Source: Plasmopara viticola (Eukaryota; Oomycota; Peronosporomycetes; Peronosporales; Peronosporaceae). Taken from it: 64,000 bases of DNA. The stretch spans positions 310,001 to 374,000 of the forward strand of contig MBPM02000057.1 in NCBI GenBank assembly GCA_001695595.3. The letters run 5' to 3'. A program made the position numbers and the translations under genes. The notes below the pieces were generated by a model. The model searched no databases, was not told where the DNA came from, and saw only the letters and a program-made list of their open reading frames with translations. This document shows, one piece after another, positions 33,131-44,860 of the stretch. Position 1 is the first letter of the stretch. The number at the start of each line of letters is the position of its first letter.

Positions 33131-34182
33131 ATGACGACAGAGGGCAACACAAAGGGGCTGGATGTGTTAGGCCAGGAGGTTCTCTGGAGTTCCCGCGGGC
33201 AGCAGGTGATGATGCAGTGGGAGAAGTGCTATATGGAGAGATGCGTGGAAGCGATGTCCATCAAACCGACCGATCGCGTGCTAGAGATCGGCTTCGGATT
33301 GGCGTATTCGGGGTCTCATATCCAAAAATTTAAACCCCAAAGTCACACCATTATTGAGTGTGATGAGGAGACGCTTAGGCGCACCAGAGAATTTGCAAAA
33401 AAACACAACAAAGTAGAGGTCGTGGCTGGAACGTGGCAGCAGCATCTGCCCACGCTGGACCTGTTTGACTGCGTCTTTTTTGATGACTACCCGCTACCAG
33501 AGCTGGAACATGCAAACGTTCTTGCCGCTAATGGAGCATCCAGTGGAAAGCGGTAAGTTTAATAATTAAAACATTGTGACGAAGTGAAAACTACTGCTCG
33601 TACTGATTTGATACTCACTTTCTCTTTCGTAGGTCGCGCTGGCATGACTTTTTAGATGTCGTGTTAAAGCACTGTGCAACTGGAGCGAGGATTTCAGGTT
33701 ATTTGGCGTTGAATCTGGATTTGCAACGATCTGGCATTCATGTTGAGATGTCAAGGGTTGAAGTTGACGTACCGGAGCATTGCAAATACTTTCCACACAA
33801 GACTGCTTTAGTGCCAGTGATCACGGTAGTGGATCCGGTTGCTGCTGGTAGTTTCGCCAATGCCAAAGAAGGGATGTTACTACCACTGCCACAGTTGTCG
33901 GAGAAGTTCCAGCGGGCGTTTGAGTGTTCAGGTAGCTTGGAACGAACGCTGCTCAAAGGTGCACCACGGTGGCAAAAACAGATTGTCGAGATCCGGGATT
34001 TTCTTTCGGTGGATAGAGTAGATGCGCTTTTGCACCAATACCGAAAAGATACGGATGACAGCGATGCTTTTAATAGAGGAAAACTCTCAGCTTTTTATGA
34101 TAGTCAAGAATCGCGATGCGAGTTTTTGTGCAGACTTAAGAAAAAGGCTGCTGCCTTAGAGGTTGAAAAAGGACATGCTTAA
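33131..34182 (+). CDS. GAMT: Guanidinoacetate N-methyltransferase-like SAM methyltransferase
   Basis: Two exons (33131-33552, 33633-34182) with an 80-nt GT-AG intron give 323 aa. GAMT transfers a methyl group from SAM to guanidinoacetate to form creatine; the wider family also includes RMT2-type arginine methyltransferases. Seen here: VMMQWEKCYMERCVEA (the GAMT substrate-side motif resembling VMERWETPYM), RVLEIGFGLAYSGSHIQKF (SAM motif I), HTIIECDEETLRR (acidic ribose-binding end), AGTWQQHLP, and FDCVFFDDYPLPE, resembling the DGILYDTYPLSE of GAMT. The second exon continues with the strand expected after this motif (ISGYLALNLDL). An extra 100 or so C-terminal residues, charged and helical, are not in animal GAMT. 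Substrate is inferred. Confidence 0.82.
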
Positions 34183-34945
34183 GACGCATGACCGACGAAC
34201 GAGTTTGGGCCTTGACGTGGCCGAGCTTTATGGTATTTGACAGCAAAAGATTATGAACGCCAAGCTTTACTTTACTAAAGCAAATTCTTTATCATATACC
34301 AAGCTTCACTTTACTATAGCAAATTCCTTATGCTAATTTCTCAACTGACCGCCATACTCGTGAGTTCCAATTGAACATTTACTCTAGCGATATGACTCTT
34401 ATCGCAAGAGCTCCGTCTTTTGAGATTTGCCTTTCTCAAACTTCTGCGAAATTCCCTTTAATTAACTTAGATTTAATCAGTCAATCAACGTCGCCCACTC
34501 CAATCGCTCAGGAATTGATTCGTCCTTGATGTATTATTCGGACTAACAAGATGTTTCACAAATCCAGATGGCTAGAAAAGCCAGCGCATAAAAGGTAGCG
34601 GTATTAATATGACTAGGACAATAGATGATAACCGGAAGATTTGGTAATACCAGACGGAAGTTAAAAGAGTGTGTATCTCAGGTATTGAACTTGTATACGT
34701 ACCTATTGATAAATCGGGGCATCACCGCCAAGATTCAAGCGCAAGATTCAATACAGATCTTGAGGCCAAACTGAATGTCTATGCGATGGGATCGGTTTTC
34801 AGGCGGTCAAACACATGTCTCGCTGAGCAAGCCAAATGCGCTTATAAAAGAGACGCGCGGCAAACTTGACTTGGCGGTTCAATTTCGCAGCAACACATTC
34901 TTCGTTCGGCGCATTATTTATTGGGGCGGTCCTCGCCTCTAAAAA
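34183..34945. other. Intergenic interval
   Basis: About 760 bases between the methyltransferase and the secreted-protein gene, both on the plus strand. It contains the tandem repeat at 34260-34336 and the promoter of the downstream gene. No other coding frame is convincing. Confidence 0.45.
34260..34336. repeat. Two-unit tandem repeat, period 39
   Basis: Units begin at 34260 and 34299. Each reads CCAAGCTT(T/C)ACTTTACTA followed by AGCAAATTC(T/C)TTAT, with a few substitutions. It lies just past the 3' end of the methyltransferase gene. Confidence 0.65.
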
Positions 34946-36784
34946 ATGACGAGGATACACCTTGTGTGGACCTTTGCATTTGCAATGGCTGTCTTTGCAC
35001 CTGCACATTACGCCATCTGCGAAAGCGTAGTGTCATCACCAATTGGGACTAAGGAGTCTGCGGATGTTATGGAGAATGACGCCGGGACACCATTTCATAA
35101 ATTTATAGACTTTTTTAGGTCGGCCGACGATCAGGACAGCGAAGATGAGTCTTCAGATTCCGACAGCGATTCGTCAGATAGCATTAATGACAGGCATACC
35201 TCTCGGAACAGCTCTACCGACAGTGATTCATCAGATAGCGTCGATGACAGTGATTCCACACCCATCATTGCTGTCGGCAACGTGCTTAATGCCACTAGCA
35301 CTATCAAGTCTACGTACAAAAATTGGATAGGGAGCGCTCTAGGCGCAGCAGCTGACACGGCATGTTATCGTAAGTCGCACATTGCGAAGACGTGCCCACT
35401 GGGATTCGACGCCAAGCTTGGCATGTGCTGGGCGCAGTGTCCGTACAACTTTCCCGTCGAGTGTGGAATGGAGTGCATTCGACAGAATGACGACTGTGCA
35501 ATGGAGGTGGTAAGCAAAATATCGATGGTCGGTCAGGCAGTGTTTTCTCTCGCTGCCTATAATGTATACGGCAAATTTACGTTGATGGCCAAGGCGATGC
35601 AGACTGCATTTAAGTGTGCTAAAGAGATGATGGGATTGGTGAAAGCAGTGTCCAAGTATATTCGAAACATCGAAGTGACAAACCCACATACAACACTCGA
35701 TAAGCTGCTTCTTCTGCTATATCAGACGGACAATGTGGTCTTTGACATCCCGATTACTATCATGTCATGTCTCGGAATAAAAGTTAGTGACAATTTAAAG
35801 TTCACGGATAGGTTTGTGAACACTATTGAATTAATTTTGAAGGATATTGTCGCCAATAGAGCCACTATTGGCTCCAGCTGGGATGTGTTCACAAATTTTA
35901 TGAAAAACGTTACGCTGGGATCGACGATCGACTCACTGAATTCGTCTGAAATCACGTCTTTGCAGTCAGCACTGGAATCTGAATCAACTTGTGGGTACGA
36001 CATGAAGCGTCTGCTGGACCGAACGTGGATGACGGTGGCAGAACTGCGTCGACAGGACCCGACAATTTCCGAGGACGACATTCGTGTAGCAATGAGCAAG
36101 ACCGATCTAGTGCTGTATGAAATTGCAATTGTGACGAACAACTGCATGCCAGAATTAATAGCCGAATCCAACGTGGCGACGGCATATGCTACGCGGGACA
36201 CGCTGCGAAAGGGTTTTGGAGGTATCGTGGACGACTTGATCAGTTCAGGAACAAGCAGCAACGGCACGTTCTTGACGGCTAAGCAGTACGCGTATACCAT
36301 CGCTAACAAGGCAGCGACTTTTTACGCTGTTTGGGACAAGACCAATGTAGGTGGTGCTATCTCCGAATTTTTCCAGACCATTTGTGGTCCTACGGAGTTT
36401 GTTGGTGAAATTGATGACGGCACTGCTGAACAAGCGCTTGGATTAAAGGTGGTGAAGGATGCGTTTAAGAACAGCTCTGGCAATTGGACGAAGTACGGCG
36501 ATGGCTCTGTTACTATCAAATTTGAGAGTGTCGACGTCGCGAACGTAAAAGTAGACATTAAGTCTGGCGGTAATTTGATCGATAAAGTGAACGTCGCGGC
36601 TGGCACGACTGTGACGTGGACATCGAACGTGACGGTTTTGGGAGGCAAGACGCTGTATCTGGACCGGTGGCGTCCCGGATTTCTAGGGATTCCTAATAAA
36701 AGGGGTGGCTCACTGCTGTTGTGGGTGCCACGGTCAACCAAAGGTGGCAACTTGCAGCTTACCGCAAAGATCAACGCGAGCTGA
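34946..36784 (+). CDS. Secreted cysteine-rich oomycete protein, paralogue 2
   Basis: Single-exon, 612 aa. The N-terminus (MTRIHLVWTFAFAMAVFAPA, then HYAICES) is a convincing signal peptide. A Ser/Asp-rich segment with SSDS repeats follows (about 65-110). Next come GNVLNATSTIKSTYKNWIGS, the cysteine block KTCPLGFDAKLGMCWAQCPY to FPVECGMECIRQNDDC, a helical middle (MKRLLDRTWMTVAELRRQDP, AYATRDTLRKGF) and a beta-rich end (VLGGKTLYLDRWRPGFLG, GGSLLLWVPRSTKGG). The whole length aligns by eye with the gene at 8753-10594. The family function is unknown to me; secretion and conserved cysteines suggest an extracellular or apoplastic role. The two copies lie 24 kb apart on opposite strands, so this is not a simple tandem duplication. 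Confidence 0.85.
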   Translation: MTRIHLVWTFAFAMAVFAPAHYAICESVVSSPIGTKESADVMENDAGTPFHKFIDFFRSADDQDSEDESSDSDSDSSDSINDRHTSRNSSTDSDSSDSVDDSDSTPIIAVGNVLNATSTIKSTYKNWIGSALGAAADTACYRKSHIAKTCPLGFDAKLGMCWAQCPYNFPVECGMECIRQNDDCAMEVVSKISMVGQAVFSLAAYNVYGKFTLMAKAMQTAFKCAKEMMGLVKAVSKYIRNIEVTNPHTTLDKLLLLLYQTDNVVFDIPITIMSCLGIKVSDNLKFTDRFVNTIELILKDIVANRATIGSSWDVFTNFMKNVTLGSTIDSLNSSEITSLQSALESESTCGYDMKRLLDRTWMTVAELRRQDPTISEDDIRVAMSKTDLVLYEIAIVTNNCMPELIAESNVATAYATRDTLRKGFGGIVDDLISSGTSSNGTFLTAKQYAYTIANKAATFYAVWDKTNVGGAISEFFQTICGPTEFVGEIDDGTAEQALGLKVVKDAFKNSSGNWTKYGDGSVTIKFESVDVANVKVDIKSGGNLIDKVNVAAGTTVTWTSNVTVLGGKTLYLDRWRPGFLGIPNKRGGSLLLWVPRSTKGGNLQLTAKINAS

Positions 36785-39700
36785 TCAAATCTTAGAGTTA
36801 GTAGATAGGAATTTCCGTTATTGTTATTGTAAGTATTGTTATTGTAAGTATTGAAAATAGTAATGTAAGATATGAATAAATGCTTCAAACAGCCTCTTCT
36901 CCGACCGCAAACCAATAATCGCCAGCAACAATGCTCTTGATTGGCGCTACCAAATCTTTTGAGTACTCAATTGCTGTACTGTGTGGGTGGAAGTTTGAAT
37001 CATGAAGTCTGCAAGGATTAGTGGTCATTTGTCGACTTTTTGTGGTTGGAACTACTATGGCAAATTTGCTAGGTTAAAGTCCGGCATAATGCCTCATTCT
37101 AGTGTCAATTAGGCTTTAGCTTCCTGCCACCAGAATGATAAATCGGCGACATTTTTTTACTGAAGCACTCATGACATGATTTTCGATAAGTGTACACTAC
37201 ATGTAGCTGTATTATACACACAGACGCTTTGGAAAGGCTCAAGTAACCAATTTAGAGCCGGCCGATGTGTAGAATTGTGCAGCGAATTAATACACCCAGT
37301 GATTCCGTATGTGTGATGAACTTATTGGAGCTTCTGAGAAGATGACATAACCGCTAAGAAAGCGGACAGATGGGGCCTGATTAACGGTCACGTGCACAGA
37401 CAATTTAGCGGAAACGTGCAACCCTGCTTTTCACTTTGGTCAATTTAGCTAAGCAGCAAACGCAGCTGGAATATACACAGACTTACACGCATGTATAGTA
37501 ATTTTTCCAAGTACTTAAAATTACCAAATCTTGATTTTTATAGCACTGTCTGTCCTACTAAGATAGCGCACAAGGCACGGATGATGTTCATAGTACACAT
37601 AAATCTGCACTTCACTCGCTTTTGGCAGCGGAAAATCATTTAATATGTGACAGCTCAGACAAGCGTAAGTCGGCGCCTCTGGATCGTAATTTGCCACGTT
37701 AACCATCATTTTGTAATAGGGTTCCCATATTTGGCTTGATAGTGAGCAATCTTCTATATTAACATCATTGTCATTTCGCTTAAACCTTGAGCGATATCTT
37801 GACCTGTCCTGATCTTTACTCTCTAAAACGGATGAGTACCTTTCACCCTTGTTGCGCTTTTACATTTAGAATGCAAAGATGTGCATCTTGCACATCTTGT
37901 GCGTTTTGGGTACATCCAGATTAAACACGAATTTATAGAATAAAATCCCAAAAAGACTTGAAAATTATAATAAACATAAAAAAGAAACGAATCAATATTC
38001 CAATAAAAAAAATTTCGCCACAATATAGAGAATCATGCATACATTTCACTTAAAATAAACGGTCACCTTCCGTTGCCATTAAAATAAACCGTTAACGCAG
38101 CACATAATTATTTCCATGAGAAACTTAAGTCCCCCTTTTTGGAGTACATGAGGTTCTAGACAGCGTTCGAGTTACACCAAATATAAGCAATTTTCTCTTT
38201 CTTTGTGCTTATTATGTAAATGTATTTGGTCGGCGAATGACTGAAAGAAACCTGAATTGCGAGAATTTTATTACTCCAATAGTGTATTCGTAGTCTTAAC
38301 CGCACTAAATTCTTCCAGCAGTAGCCTCAACCACATTGCTCCTTCTACACCTTTGATAGCAGCTACTTGCTCGGACTCAGACGTAGCAAGACGAGTTTGT
38401 TCTTGTCTGACCACTTTTCCACTTGGTACGAGCATGGTACGTGGGAATACATTGCTTGTTTAAGACTACGTTTCTTCAATTCTTACTTGCGAAGCAAGTG
38501 TCTTCCACTCTTTATGGTACTCTCATCATCGTATCGTGAGTCATCTCCTTCAAATGCTTCCTTCCGCTTTGAAATTTTACAGCACAAACGGACTGAAATG
38601 TTGGATACTCCGGCTGCAATAAACACTTCGCCTGGGCAACAAAGTGGACCTCCTCCTACTTAAGATTTTCAAAGAGTCGCTGGGAAAGCTGCGTTCTTAG
38701 AGCCTGGTAAGCGCTTGTTGCCAGTGGGGTAGAGAGTTTTAAAGTCTTCAAGTAGATACACTAGCCCTTCTTATGCAAATGATTATACATTTTCTTTCTT
38801 TTTCAACACACACTAGCTTGTGGCTGTGGTGTAAAGACAGATTTCTAAAGAAATCGTCAACTTATTTGTGCTAATTTTCTGTCTAGATCCATATTGAGCT
38901 CTATTTTTAGCAAACAGTGCAGTTCGCTTAAGTCTTACACGAAGCTTGGCAGACAGTACAGCCTTCATAAATCTGAATGAGCTCAAATTTGAGTTTGTGT
39001 CAGGTCATGCAGTACAAGTCCCCTAGCTCTTACATGCAGCCGATGCTCTTTCTTGCATTTTAAAAAATAAAGATCTGAAAAGTCTCCTTGAGCACCACAT
39101 TCTTGACTTGTTTAAGTCCGTTCAAAATTTGAAAGCGACGATGTCGTTGTCATGGCAAAAGTATTATGATAGCCTCATAATGGTATTGTCATTAAGATTT
39201 TAATCAAGAATGCTTTTCAAACGTTCATTTGATACAGAACCTACATTGTAATCAATGTAAGTAATTGCGGTATATATCCGCATCTTGCTACAGGGCTAAT
39301 AACCTCTATATTGTTGAAACCATACAACTAAAATTTCGTGCTTGACATCAGATAGCCAGCTGCTCCTATATCATAACTCTTATACGCAAAATCACTACTT
39401 TGTATATAAATTAAATCCTGACGTAAAAAAAGACTATGTATCAGTGTTTTACGCTAATCGGCCGCAACAGCATTCGGCTGTGTGTTGCTATTTAAGGAAG
39501 TTACACTTGGCAATATTCGTCACAATTTTCAACTCCCACTATTAACTCCTCATCGTGAACATTTTCTGGTTTTTACATTCAGAGATGAGAATGAAAAAAC
39601 AAACGCATGTCATGATTAGTCCTAAGAACATGGGCATAACATGCTGATCGCCATATACTAAACGATCCCGGTACGGTGTAACAGCTAATGCGAGACCTTT

Positions 39701-40142
39701 GTCTCTTATGACAATTGATCAGCAGCCTTTAAGGTTTTAGTCCACCAATTCTGTTAGCTTTTATACCAATCATTCAAAGTTTAACATGAAAATTGTTCTT
39801 CGAACGCAGGTTGGAGACCAATTGCAAAGTCACTTCTCCAGTCAGTCTTTATGCATTTGACTTGAAACAACGTAATTGCACTAGAAAGGGCTTTTGTTTC
39901 TTCTGGGACCACGTTACGACATTGTACTTGCTCTTGATTGTGTTTCTCTTTTTGGTGTCATTGAGCAGTTGCATCAACTACAACTACCAGAACATTGAAT
40001 GCACAGAGTCCATGTACAAAACATGCAGTGGCTCCTTATGTTCCTGTAAGCCATTCTATGTGTTGAACCATTGCGAACTACATTCCGACTAAATGGGAGG
40101 ATCTCTCAGATACTAAACTCTTTACAGAGCCACCCGACTGAT
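36785..40142. other. Gene-poor interval
   Basis: About 3.4 kb of AT-rich sequence between the secreted-protein gene and the left limit of the viral relic. It includes small direct repeats just after the gene (TGTTATTGTAAGTAT twice near 36827-36855) and a worn Copia RNase H fragment near 38.3 kb. Otherwise no recognisable gene. Confidence 0.5.
38270..38420 (-). pseudogene. Worn Copia RNase H fragment
   Basis: Minus-strand translation contains QEQTRLATSESEQVAAIKGV followed by EGAMWLRLLLEEF. This matches the RNase H segment of Copia elements (compare VALSSTEAEYMALSEATQEA and IWLKAFLCEL in Copia B at 55.5 kb). No LTR or further domains were recognised, so this is a small old remnant. Confidence 0.5.
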
Positions 40143-41895
40143 CAAGTTGTGTATCCCAAACAAGTAGGTCAGGATATCACAAAAGGTGCCCTTTCCCGTG
40201 CCTTTCTCGATTGATAAAAGTTTCAAAGCGCATCGAGTTCGTGAGTTCGGATACTTGTAGATATGGGCAAATCATTTGATCAACCAATCATACAGCTCAT
40301 CGTTGTTGTCGGCAATAATCTCCTTGACAAACGGAAGAAACGGCTCAATCATCTCGTATTCAACTGATTCAACAACACTTCCTTGAATGGAACGCATGTG
40401 CTAAATTTAGTTGATTAAGCATGCCCCACTTATCAGCGTATTCTTTGTATGTATGAAATAGGGATTTCCATTGTTCATATACTTTGAGCGCTTTGCTCGA
40501 ATCGTATTTATCTTTATCCTCGCACCAATAAGTCACAGTGATCTCGTCTAGTGGATTCTTTGGCGCTTGAGTCAATAAGTCGTTTAAATAATTTGAGTCC
40601 AATGCACATCGATAGAGAAACGAATTGCCCATCAGTATAATATAACGATCAATCGTCATCGCCAAAAAGGCTGCCGCTTTCTTTTTTGACAAATCTAGGA
40701 ATTTGAACGTAAAAAATATACTATTGCCATGTACGCTTGTATCCCAAGATGAGGTGATTTGTTACGGCAACATACTCGTTCAACCACTCGTCTTCAAGCA
40801 TCTTATCAACGAAGTTTATGCCTTCCAGCAAGTAGTCGTTTTCACCAAAAATTTAAGCAAGCAATCTTCTTGACGCGCAAAAGGCAATTGTCAGTAAATT
40901 TAACATCATTTGGGCTGATCTTGGTCTTTTCTTTTGGCGGCAGACTAAGCTTTCCATTCGCTGTACCCTCCGGGATCATGCCCGTTGGCGATTTTCTTCA
41001 AATTGGTTTCGTTGTATTTTGGATAAAACGTGTACTTCGGGTCCGCTCATTGATGGAATACCTTGGTGCTTTGCTTGAAATTAAACAATTTACCTGTCTT
41101 TAATTTGAGGATACAAAGAAACGTCTTAGATAGTAATGCGTAATCACCATTCGGAATACGATTGTAATACCCGACAAGGTTCCAAAGGCTATTTAAATCT
41201 TGGAACCATTCAACTTCGAAGTTCGTACAAAGATCAAACAGACGTTTGTCGTATTCTTTGTTATCCATCCGATTTGCAGACGATTAACTTTTCTAGGATC
41301 TTTGGAAGCATCGATGGCTTCCACATCAATCGCTTCGCCTTGCCGCTTCATTGGCGTGTCTCGCACATTTGGGTTCTTTAAAAAAGAAGATCATCAAGGA
41401 TTTGTTGATGATGCTCGTCCCACCCAACTCTCGATATCACTACTGGAGTCGTCATCCGAAGTTTCATGCATCCATGAATTATTAGAGGCCACAAATTTGA
41501 TCACTGGAATTGTCTCAACCGCTCGAACTGGCTTAATAGGAATAAACTCGCCCTCGTCATCGAAGTCATACTCGTCAATCGATTTATTTAATCATTTCAT
41601 ATCTGAATTGTATTACCGTGCTCTCCGTGACCTCCGGTGCGACATTTGATTCATACTGTTCTGGAACTTTGCTTACTTCGACATTCGAGGCCTCGACGAG
41701 CTGGATTACCGATGGCGTTGTTGTATCAACAATCTTAGCGACGACTGGGGTATTGCCTTGTAATGACATTTCTTCTACTATATCACTCCCCAAGACAATA
41801 ATTTCTTGATCGATAATAATTGGATGCTTGCCGCATCGTTCTTTGTTGCGAGCTAGCTTACACTGCTCTTCGTTCGATTTAATAAAGCTGCACAT
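40143..41895 (-). pseudogene. D5-like primase / superfamily 3 helicase, broken (element 1)
   Basis: Replication protein of the viral relic. It starts at 41895 with a Cys/His motif (QCKLARNKERCGKHP), then an acidic linker (DEYDFDDEGEFIPIKP) and primase-like segments including SLWNLVGYYNRIPNGDYALL and DPGGYSEWKA. A helicase part follows, with DNNDELYDWLIK, AHIYKYPNSRTRCALKL and the Walker A SIEKGTGKGTFCDILTYLFG (P-loop at 40182-40202). It is cut off shortly after the P-loop. In-frame TGA at 41047-41049 and 40272-40274 both sit where Trp is expected; a TAG follows YSEWKA, and at least two frameshifts occur. Catalytic primase residues were not identified. The relative at 60.2-62.1 kb has the same order of parts. 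Confidence 0.78.
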
Positions 41896-42041
41896 TGTCT
41901 GACGACAGTTTCAATTTTTTATATTTTATATATTCTTTCGCTTAAAACCAACTATTTTTATGACCTGAGTCGTAGCTAAGACAAAAAAAATCGCGCTGAT
42001 ATTCCTTGTATTTAGATTTACCGAGCTTCCTGCGCTTCGGT

Positions 42042-42542
42042 CTATCTGATATGCTTCTTGGATTTAAAGTGATATGTTTTGCCTCTGAGCTGGTATTGAC
42101 TACCACATTCGCACGTGACCTTTTCGACGAGCCTCTCTTTATGAAACTCGTTGTATCGCTTGTTTTTTCCATAAAGGACTACTTTATTGGCTCCCCAGTA
42201 TTTTTTTGTATTCTCTTTTTGTCTTCACTTTTTCAATAGCGCAACTGGAGGAACCTTTTTCACGCAACTTGTTTTGAATTTGTCGATCCATAACGTTTCA
42301 TAAGCAGGTAGCTGAGATCTATCGGCAACCTCATGCTGCTTGTTCAACATTATCTCAAACTCGTACGGACCATATTTTTAAAGATACGGATAGATTGCAA
42401 TTTCGCTCGTTGATTTTCCTTCATCCCAACGCTTGAATTTCGAACTGTGCCCATTCATACGATGTTTGAGTAGATTGAAATTAGAGCCAATGTAAAAAAT
42501 GTCACTTTGGCTACAAACGATATTATAAATTAAGCCAATCAT
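42042..42542 (-). pseudogene. GIY-YIG endonuclease 1 with C-terminal zinc motif (element 1)
   Basis: From the ATG at 42542: LIYNIVCSQSDIFYIGSNFN, then LLKHRMNGHSSKFKRW, the GIY-YIG nuclease core with its conserved Arg and His. After a TAA near 42375 the rest follows in shifted frame (KYGPYEFEIMLNKQHEVADR, WIDKFK), ending in a zinc-type module (VTCECGSQYQLRGKTYHFKS, KKHIR) at about 42045-42110. GIY-YIG nucleases are common in polinton-like viruses and may act as homing or replication nucleases. The upstream minus-strand frame runs into this one without a stop. Confidence 0.78.
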
Positions 42543-42599
42543 GACTATTGTTATATTTATAACGTTTATATAATAAGACCAAACGCAACTCAAGAATTC

Positions 42600-42869
42600 C
42601 AATCGAAAAGACCCACCCTTGATACGACGACGAGTCTTGGGAGGAGCCATTCCCACGCCACTCACACTTTTTACCAATCCACGCAATGGGGTAGCTTCAG
42701 GTCCGGCTGCTGTAGCAATACTGTCTAGAAGTCCGCTTGTGATCGGGCGCCAGTTATCCTTAAAATAAACTACCAATTTCTTTTGCGGCAAATTTGATTC
42801 CATTCCACAAGCTTCCCCAGAAGCCAGAGCCACTTTATCCAGTTTGATGAGTGCGAAGTACTTCTCCAT
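42600..42869 (-). pseudogene. Small Gly/Ala-rich virion-like ORF (element 1)
   Basis: About 90 codons: FKDNWRPITSGLLDSIATAA, then GPEATPLRGLVKSVSGVGMA and PPKTRRRIKGGSF. A relative lies at 62908-63200 in element 2 (AAGPKAAPLRGLVKDLSGVG). The mix of an amphipathic start, Gly/Ala-rich middle and short basic patch recalls small minor virion proteins such as adenoviral pVI/pX; this is inference from composition only. No stop separates it from the GIY-YIG gene, so the frame reads on (combined frame 42378-42869), presumably because its stop was lost. Confidence 0.45.
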
Positions 42870-43091
42870 GAGACATATGTAAAGTCGTTCCCTTGCCCGA
42901 TTCGTAAGCCTTCACAAGCTTCTTGTATGAAAATAATGCGCATGACCCTTGTCCAACTGCGAGTGGGATAAATGGACGGGTTTGCCGTGTATGACTTTGA
43001 TAGCCTACGCGTGGCTCAAATCGACGGAATATTCCTTGTACCTCTAAATTGAATATCAGGCTTACTTATATACAGAGCGAGAGACAAAAAT

Positions 43092-44349
43092 ATGTCAAAG
43101 TTTAATAAATCTAAGACACTCAGTCTGGATGAGATCAAAATATCATTACTCGTGATATTAATCTAGAAAGTGATCAGGACAATCTATCGGCCACAACGAA
43201 TAAGTTATACACCAGGCAACTGATCAAGCTCTACAAAGCGGGGGTTGCGAAAGAACAATGGTCTTCAAATGATATCATTTCCAATATTTATTATCTAAAC
43301 AAATACGACGACGCTTCTTTTCAAAAGACGTTCAAGGTTCAAAACTCGAGGATCATAGCGCTTCTGCTGAACATCTATACGAGCAAAGAGGCTTTTATAC
43401 TAACACTTAACGCCATGTGTAAAATGGTCAAGAACAGATACCGGGATGCATTTGGGTACTACAATATGATTAGAAAGGAACGAAATAAGCAAAACAAGGC
43501 TGCAAAGCTGGACAACGAACTAACGCCTGAGGAAGAGGAGACATACATCAGTTACGAAGAACTAATGTCTGTCTATGGTAAAATTGCAAAGGTGCTCAAC
43601 GAAACGCATGTTAAAATAACTCTATCTAAAGCTGAGTATGAAGCTATAGCCAAACCCAGAAAAAGTGATTGCTTAAAGCTTGTGTTAGATTGCATTACGC
43701 TGTTTTTTTGGTATGGCCAAGTGTTCTTCACACTCCCGAAGAAGATACAAACTACCACCTAGGTAGCACTTTACACTTAAATGACTTAAAGAACGTTCGG
43801 CTCATGGGACCGCAGACAATCCAAATGGATAGCACGACGATGAGCTCATTCAAGTCATATCTCGCATTCTTGACTAATACGCTTGGAGCGCCGCCTAGCA
43901 AGGTATTATGGCGCATTTTTAATAGACAGTCAGGAGAGTATGATTATGCAAATACAAACAATGGCTTCAGTCAAGTTCTATCAAAGCTCTTTAAGACGTA
44001 CAACGGAAAGCCAATGTCGATAAATATAATTCGACACATCGCTGAGTCATATTTGATCCAATCGCCAAGCTATGCTAGGCTTACCAATTGCGAGAAGAGT
44101 GATCTACATGCTAAGCTACTTCACAGCACTATGGCCGCTATCACGAGCTACAGCAAGATTGCAAATAGAACTAATGCTTCTGAAATATCCTTTGGACCAG
44201 ACGATTCATACGACTACGCGCCCGAGCTTCTTGCAAAGACTGCTGAAAAGCCTCTAAGCAGACCTCAAGATCGTTGGGAACGCATATTTCATGGAAATTT
44301 CACACCTTCCGGTAACGACAAGACGCTTGTAACTGACATCTACATGTAA
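43092..44349 (+). pseudogene. Tyrosine recombinase / integrase (element 1)
   Basis: Likely integrase of the virus. The N-terminal SAM-like part is well kept (RQLIKLYKAGVAKEQW, NDIISNIYYLNKYDD, LNAMCKMVKNRYRDAFGYYN). A frameshift at about 43690-43760 joins it to the catalytic half: VRLHYAVFLVWPSVL (first Arg region), NGKPMSINIIRHIAESYLI (second Arg with His), and KLLHSTMAAITSYSKIA, where the last His and the Tyr nucleophile are expected. It ends with a polar tail at the TAA 44347-44349. Another frame break lies near 43140-43160. The same N-terminal half occurs at 63480-64000. The R...HxxR...H...Y pattern and position support a YR fold; exact residues should be confirmed by profile. Confidence 0.75.
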
Positions 44350-44397
44350 TGATTACTAATAATTTATTTACAACAGTATATAAAGCGATCATAAAGT

Positions 44398-44860
44398 GAA
44401 CACGAAACAAACAAAAGTGTATCGCAAAGCTGGTCCATTCCATATTGATATCCATGGATTACAAGCATGTCTAAGAAACGACAAAATTCGAGCTAATGTC
44501 AAGGCTATGCTTGTCTCTCACGCTTTGTTGATCTATGGCAAATGATCGAAGAAGACAAAAGGTTCGACAAGGCTTTGTTCGACCTTCTCGATGAGCCTGA
44601 GCGCGACTTTATGAAATACTGCTTAGAGAAATATAAGATTACTTCACGAGGGTCTGAAGTGCGTATAATCAGCTTCTAGATGGCTTAGTCAAGCGTCTGG
44701 AGACGCGCGAAGGCGCAGAGAGAATCGGTGATGATTCACCATTAATGAACGCTGAAATGAAGTCTATTCTTGAAAAGCTTTACGGAAAAAAATGTCTATT
44801 CGGCATCGTACTTTAGCGAATTTAAGCGTCTGATGAATTTTTAGATTGCCTTTTGGAACT
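44398..44860 (+). pseudogene. Small unknown ORF downstream of the recombinase (element 1)
   Basis: A chain of gene-like pieces in changing frames: TKVYRKAGPFHIDIHGLQAC, KALFDLLDEPERDFMKYCLE, and GLVKRLETREGAERIGDDSP with NAEMKSILEKLYGK. The charged helical character and continuity over about 450 bases suggest one decayed gene of about 150 codons. No family is recognised. Confidence 0.45.

Noticed and set aside
39793..40092. Possible cysteine-rich secreted protein
   Set aside because: The frame begins at TTG, has no ATG before the hydrophobic segment, and no support from neighbours.
41200..41649. Plus-strand 149-codon frame
   Set aside because: Lies opposite the acidic linker of the minus-strand helicase, which matches the relative at 60.3-60.6 kb; the plus frame has no similarity.
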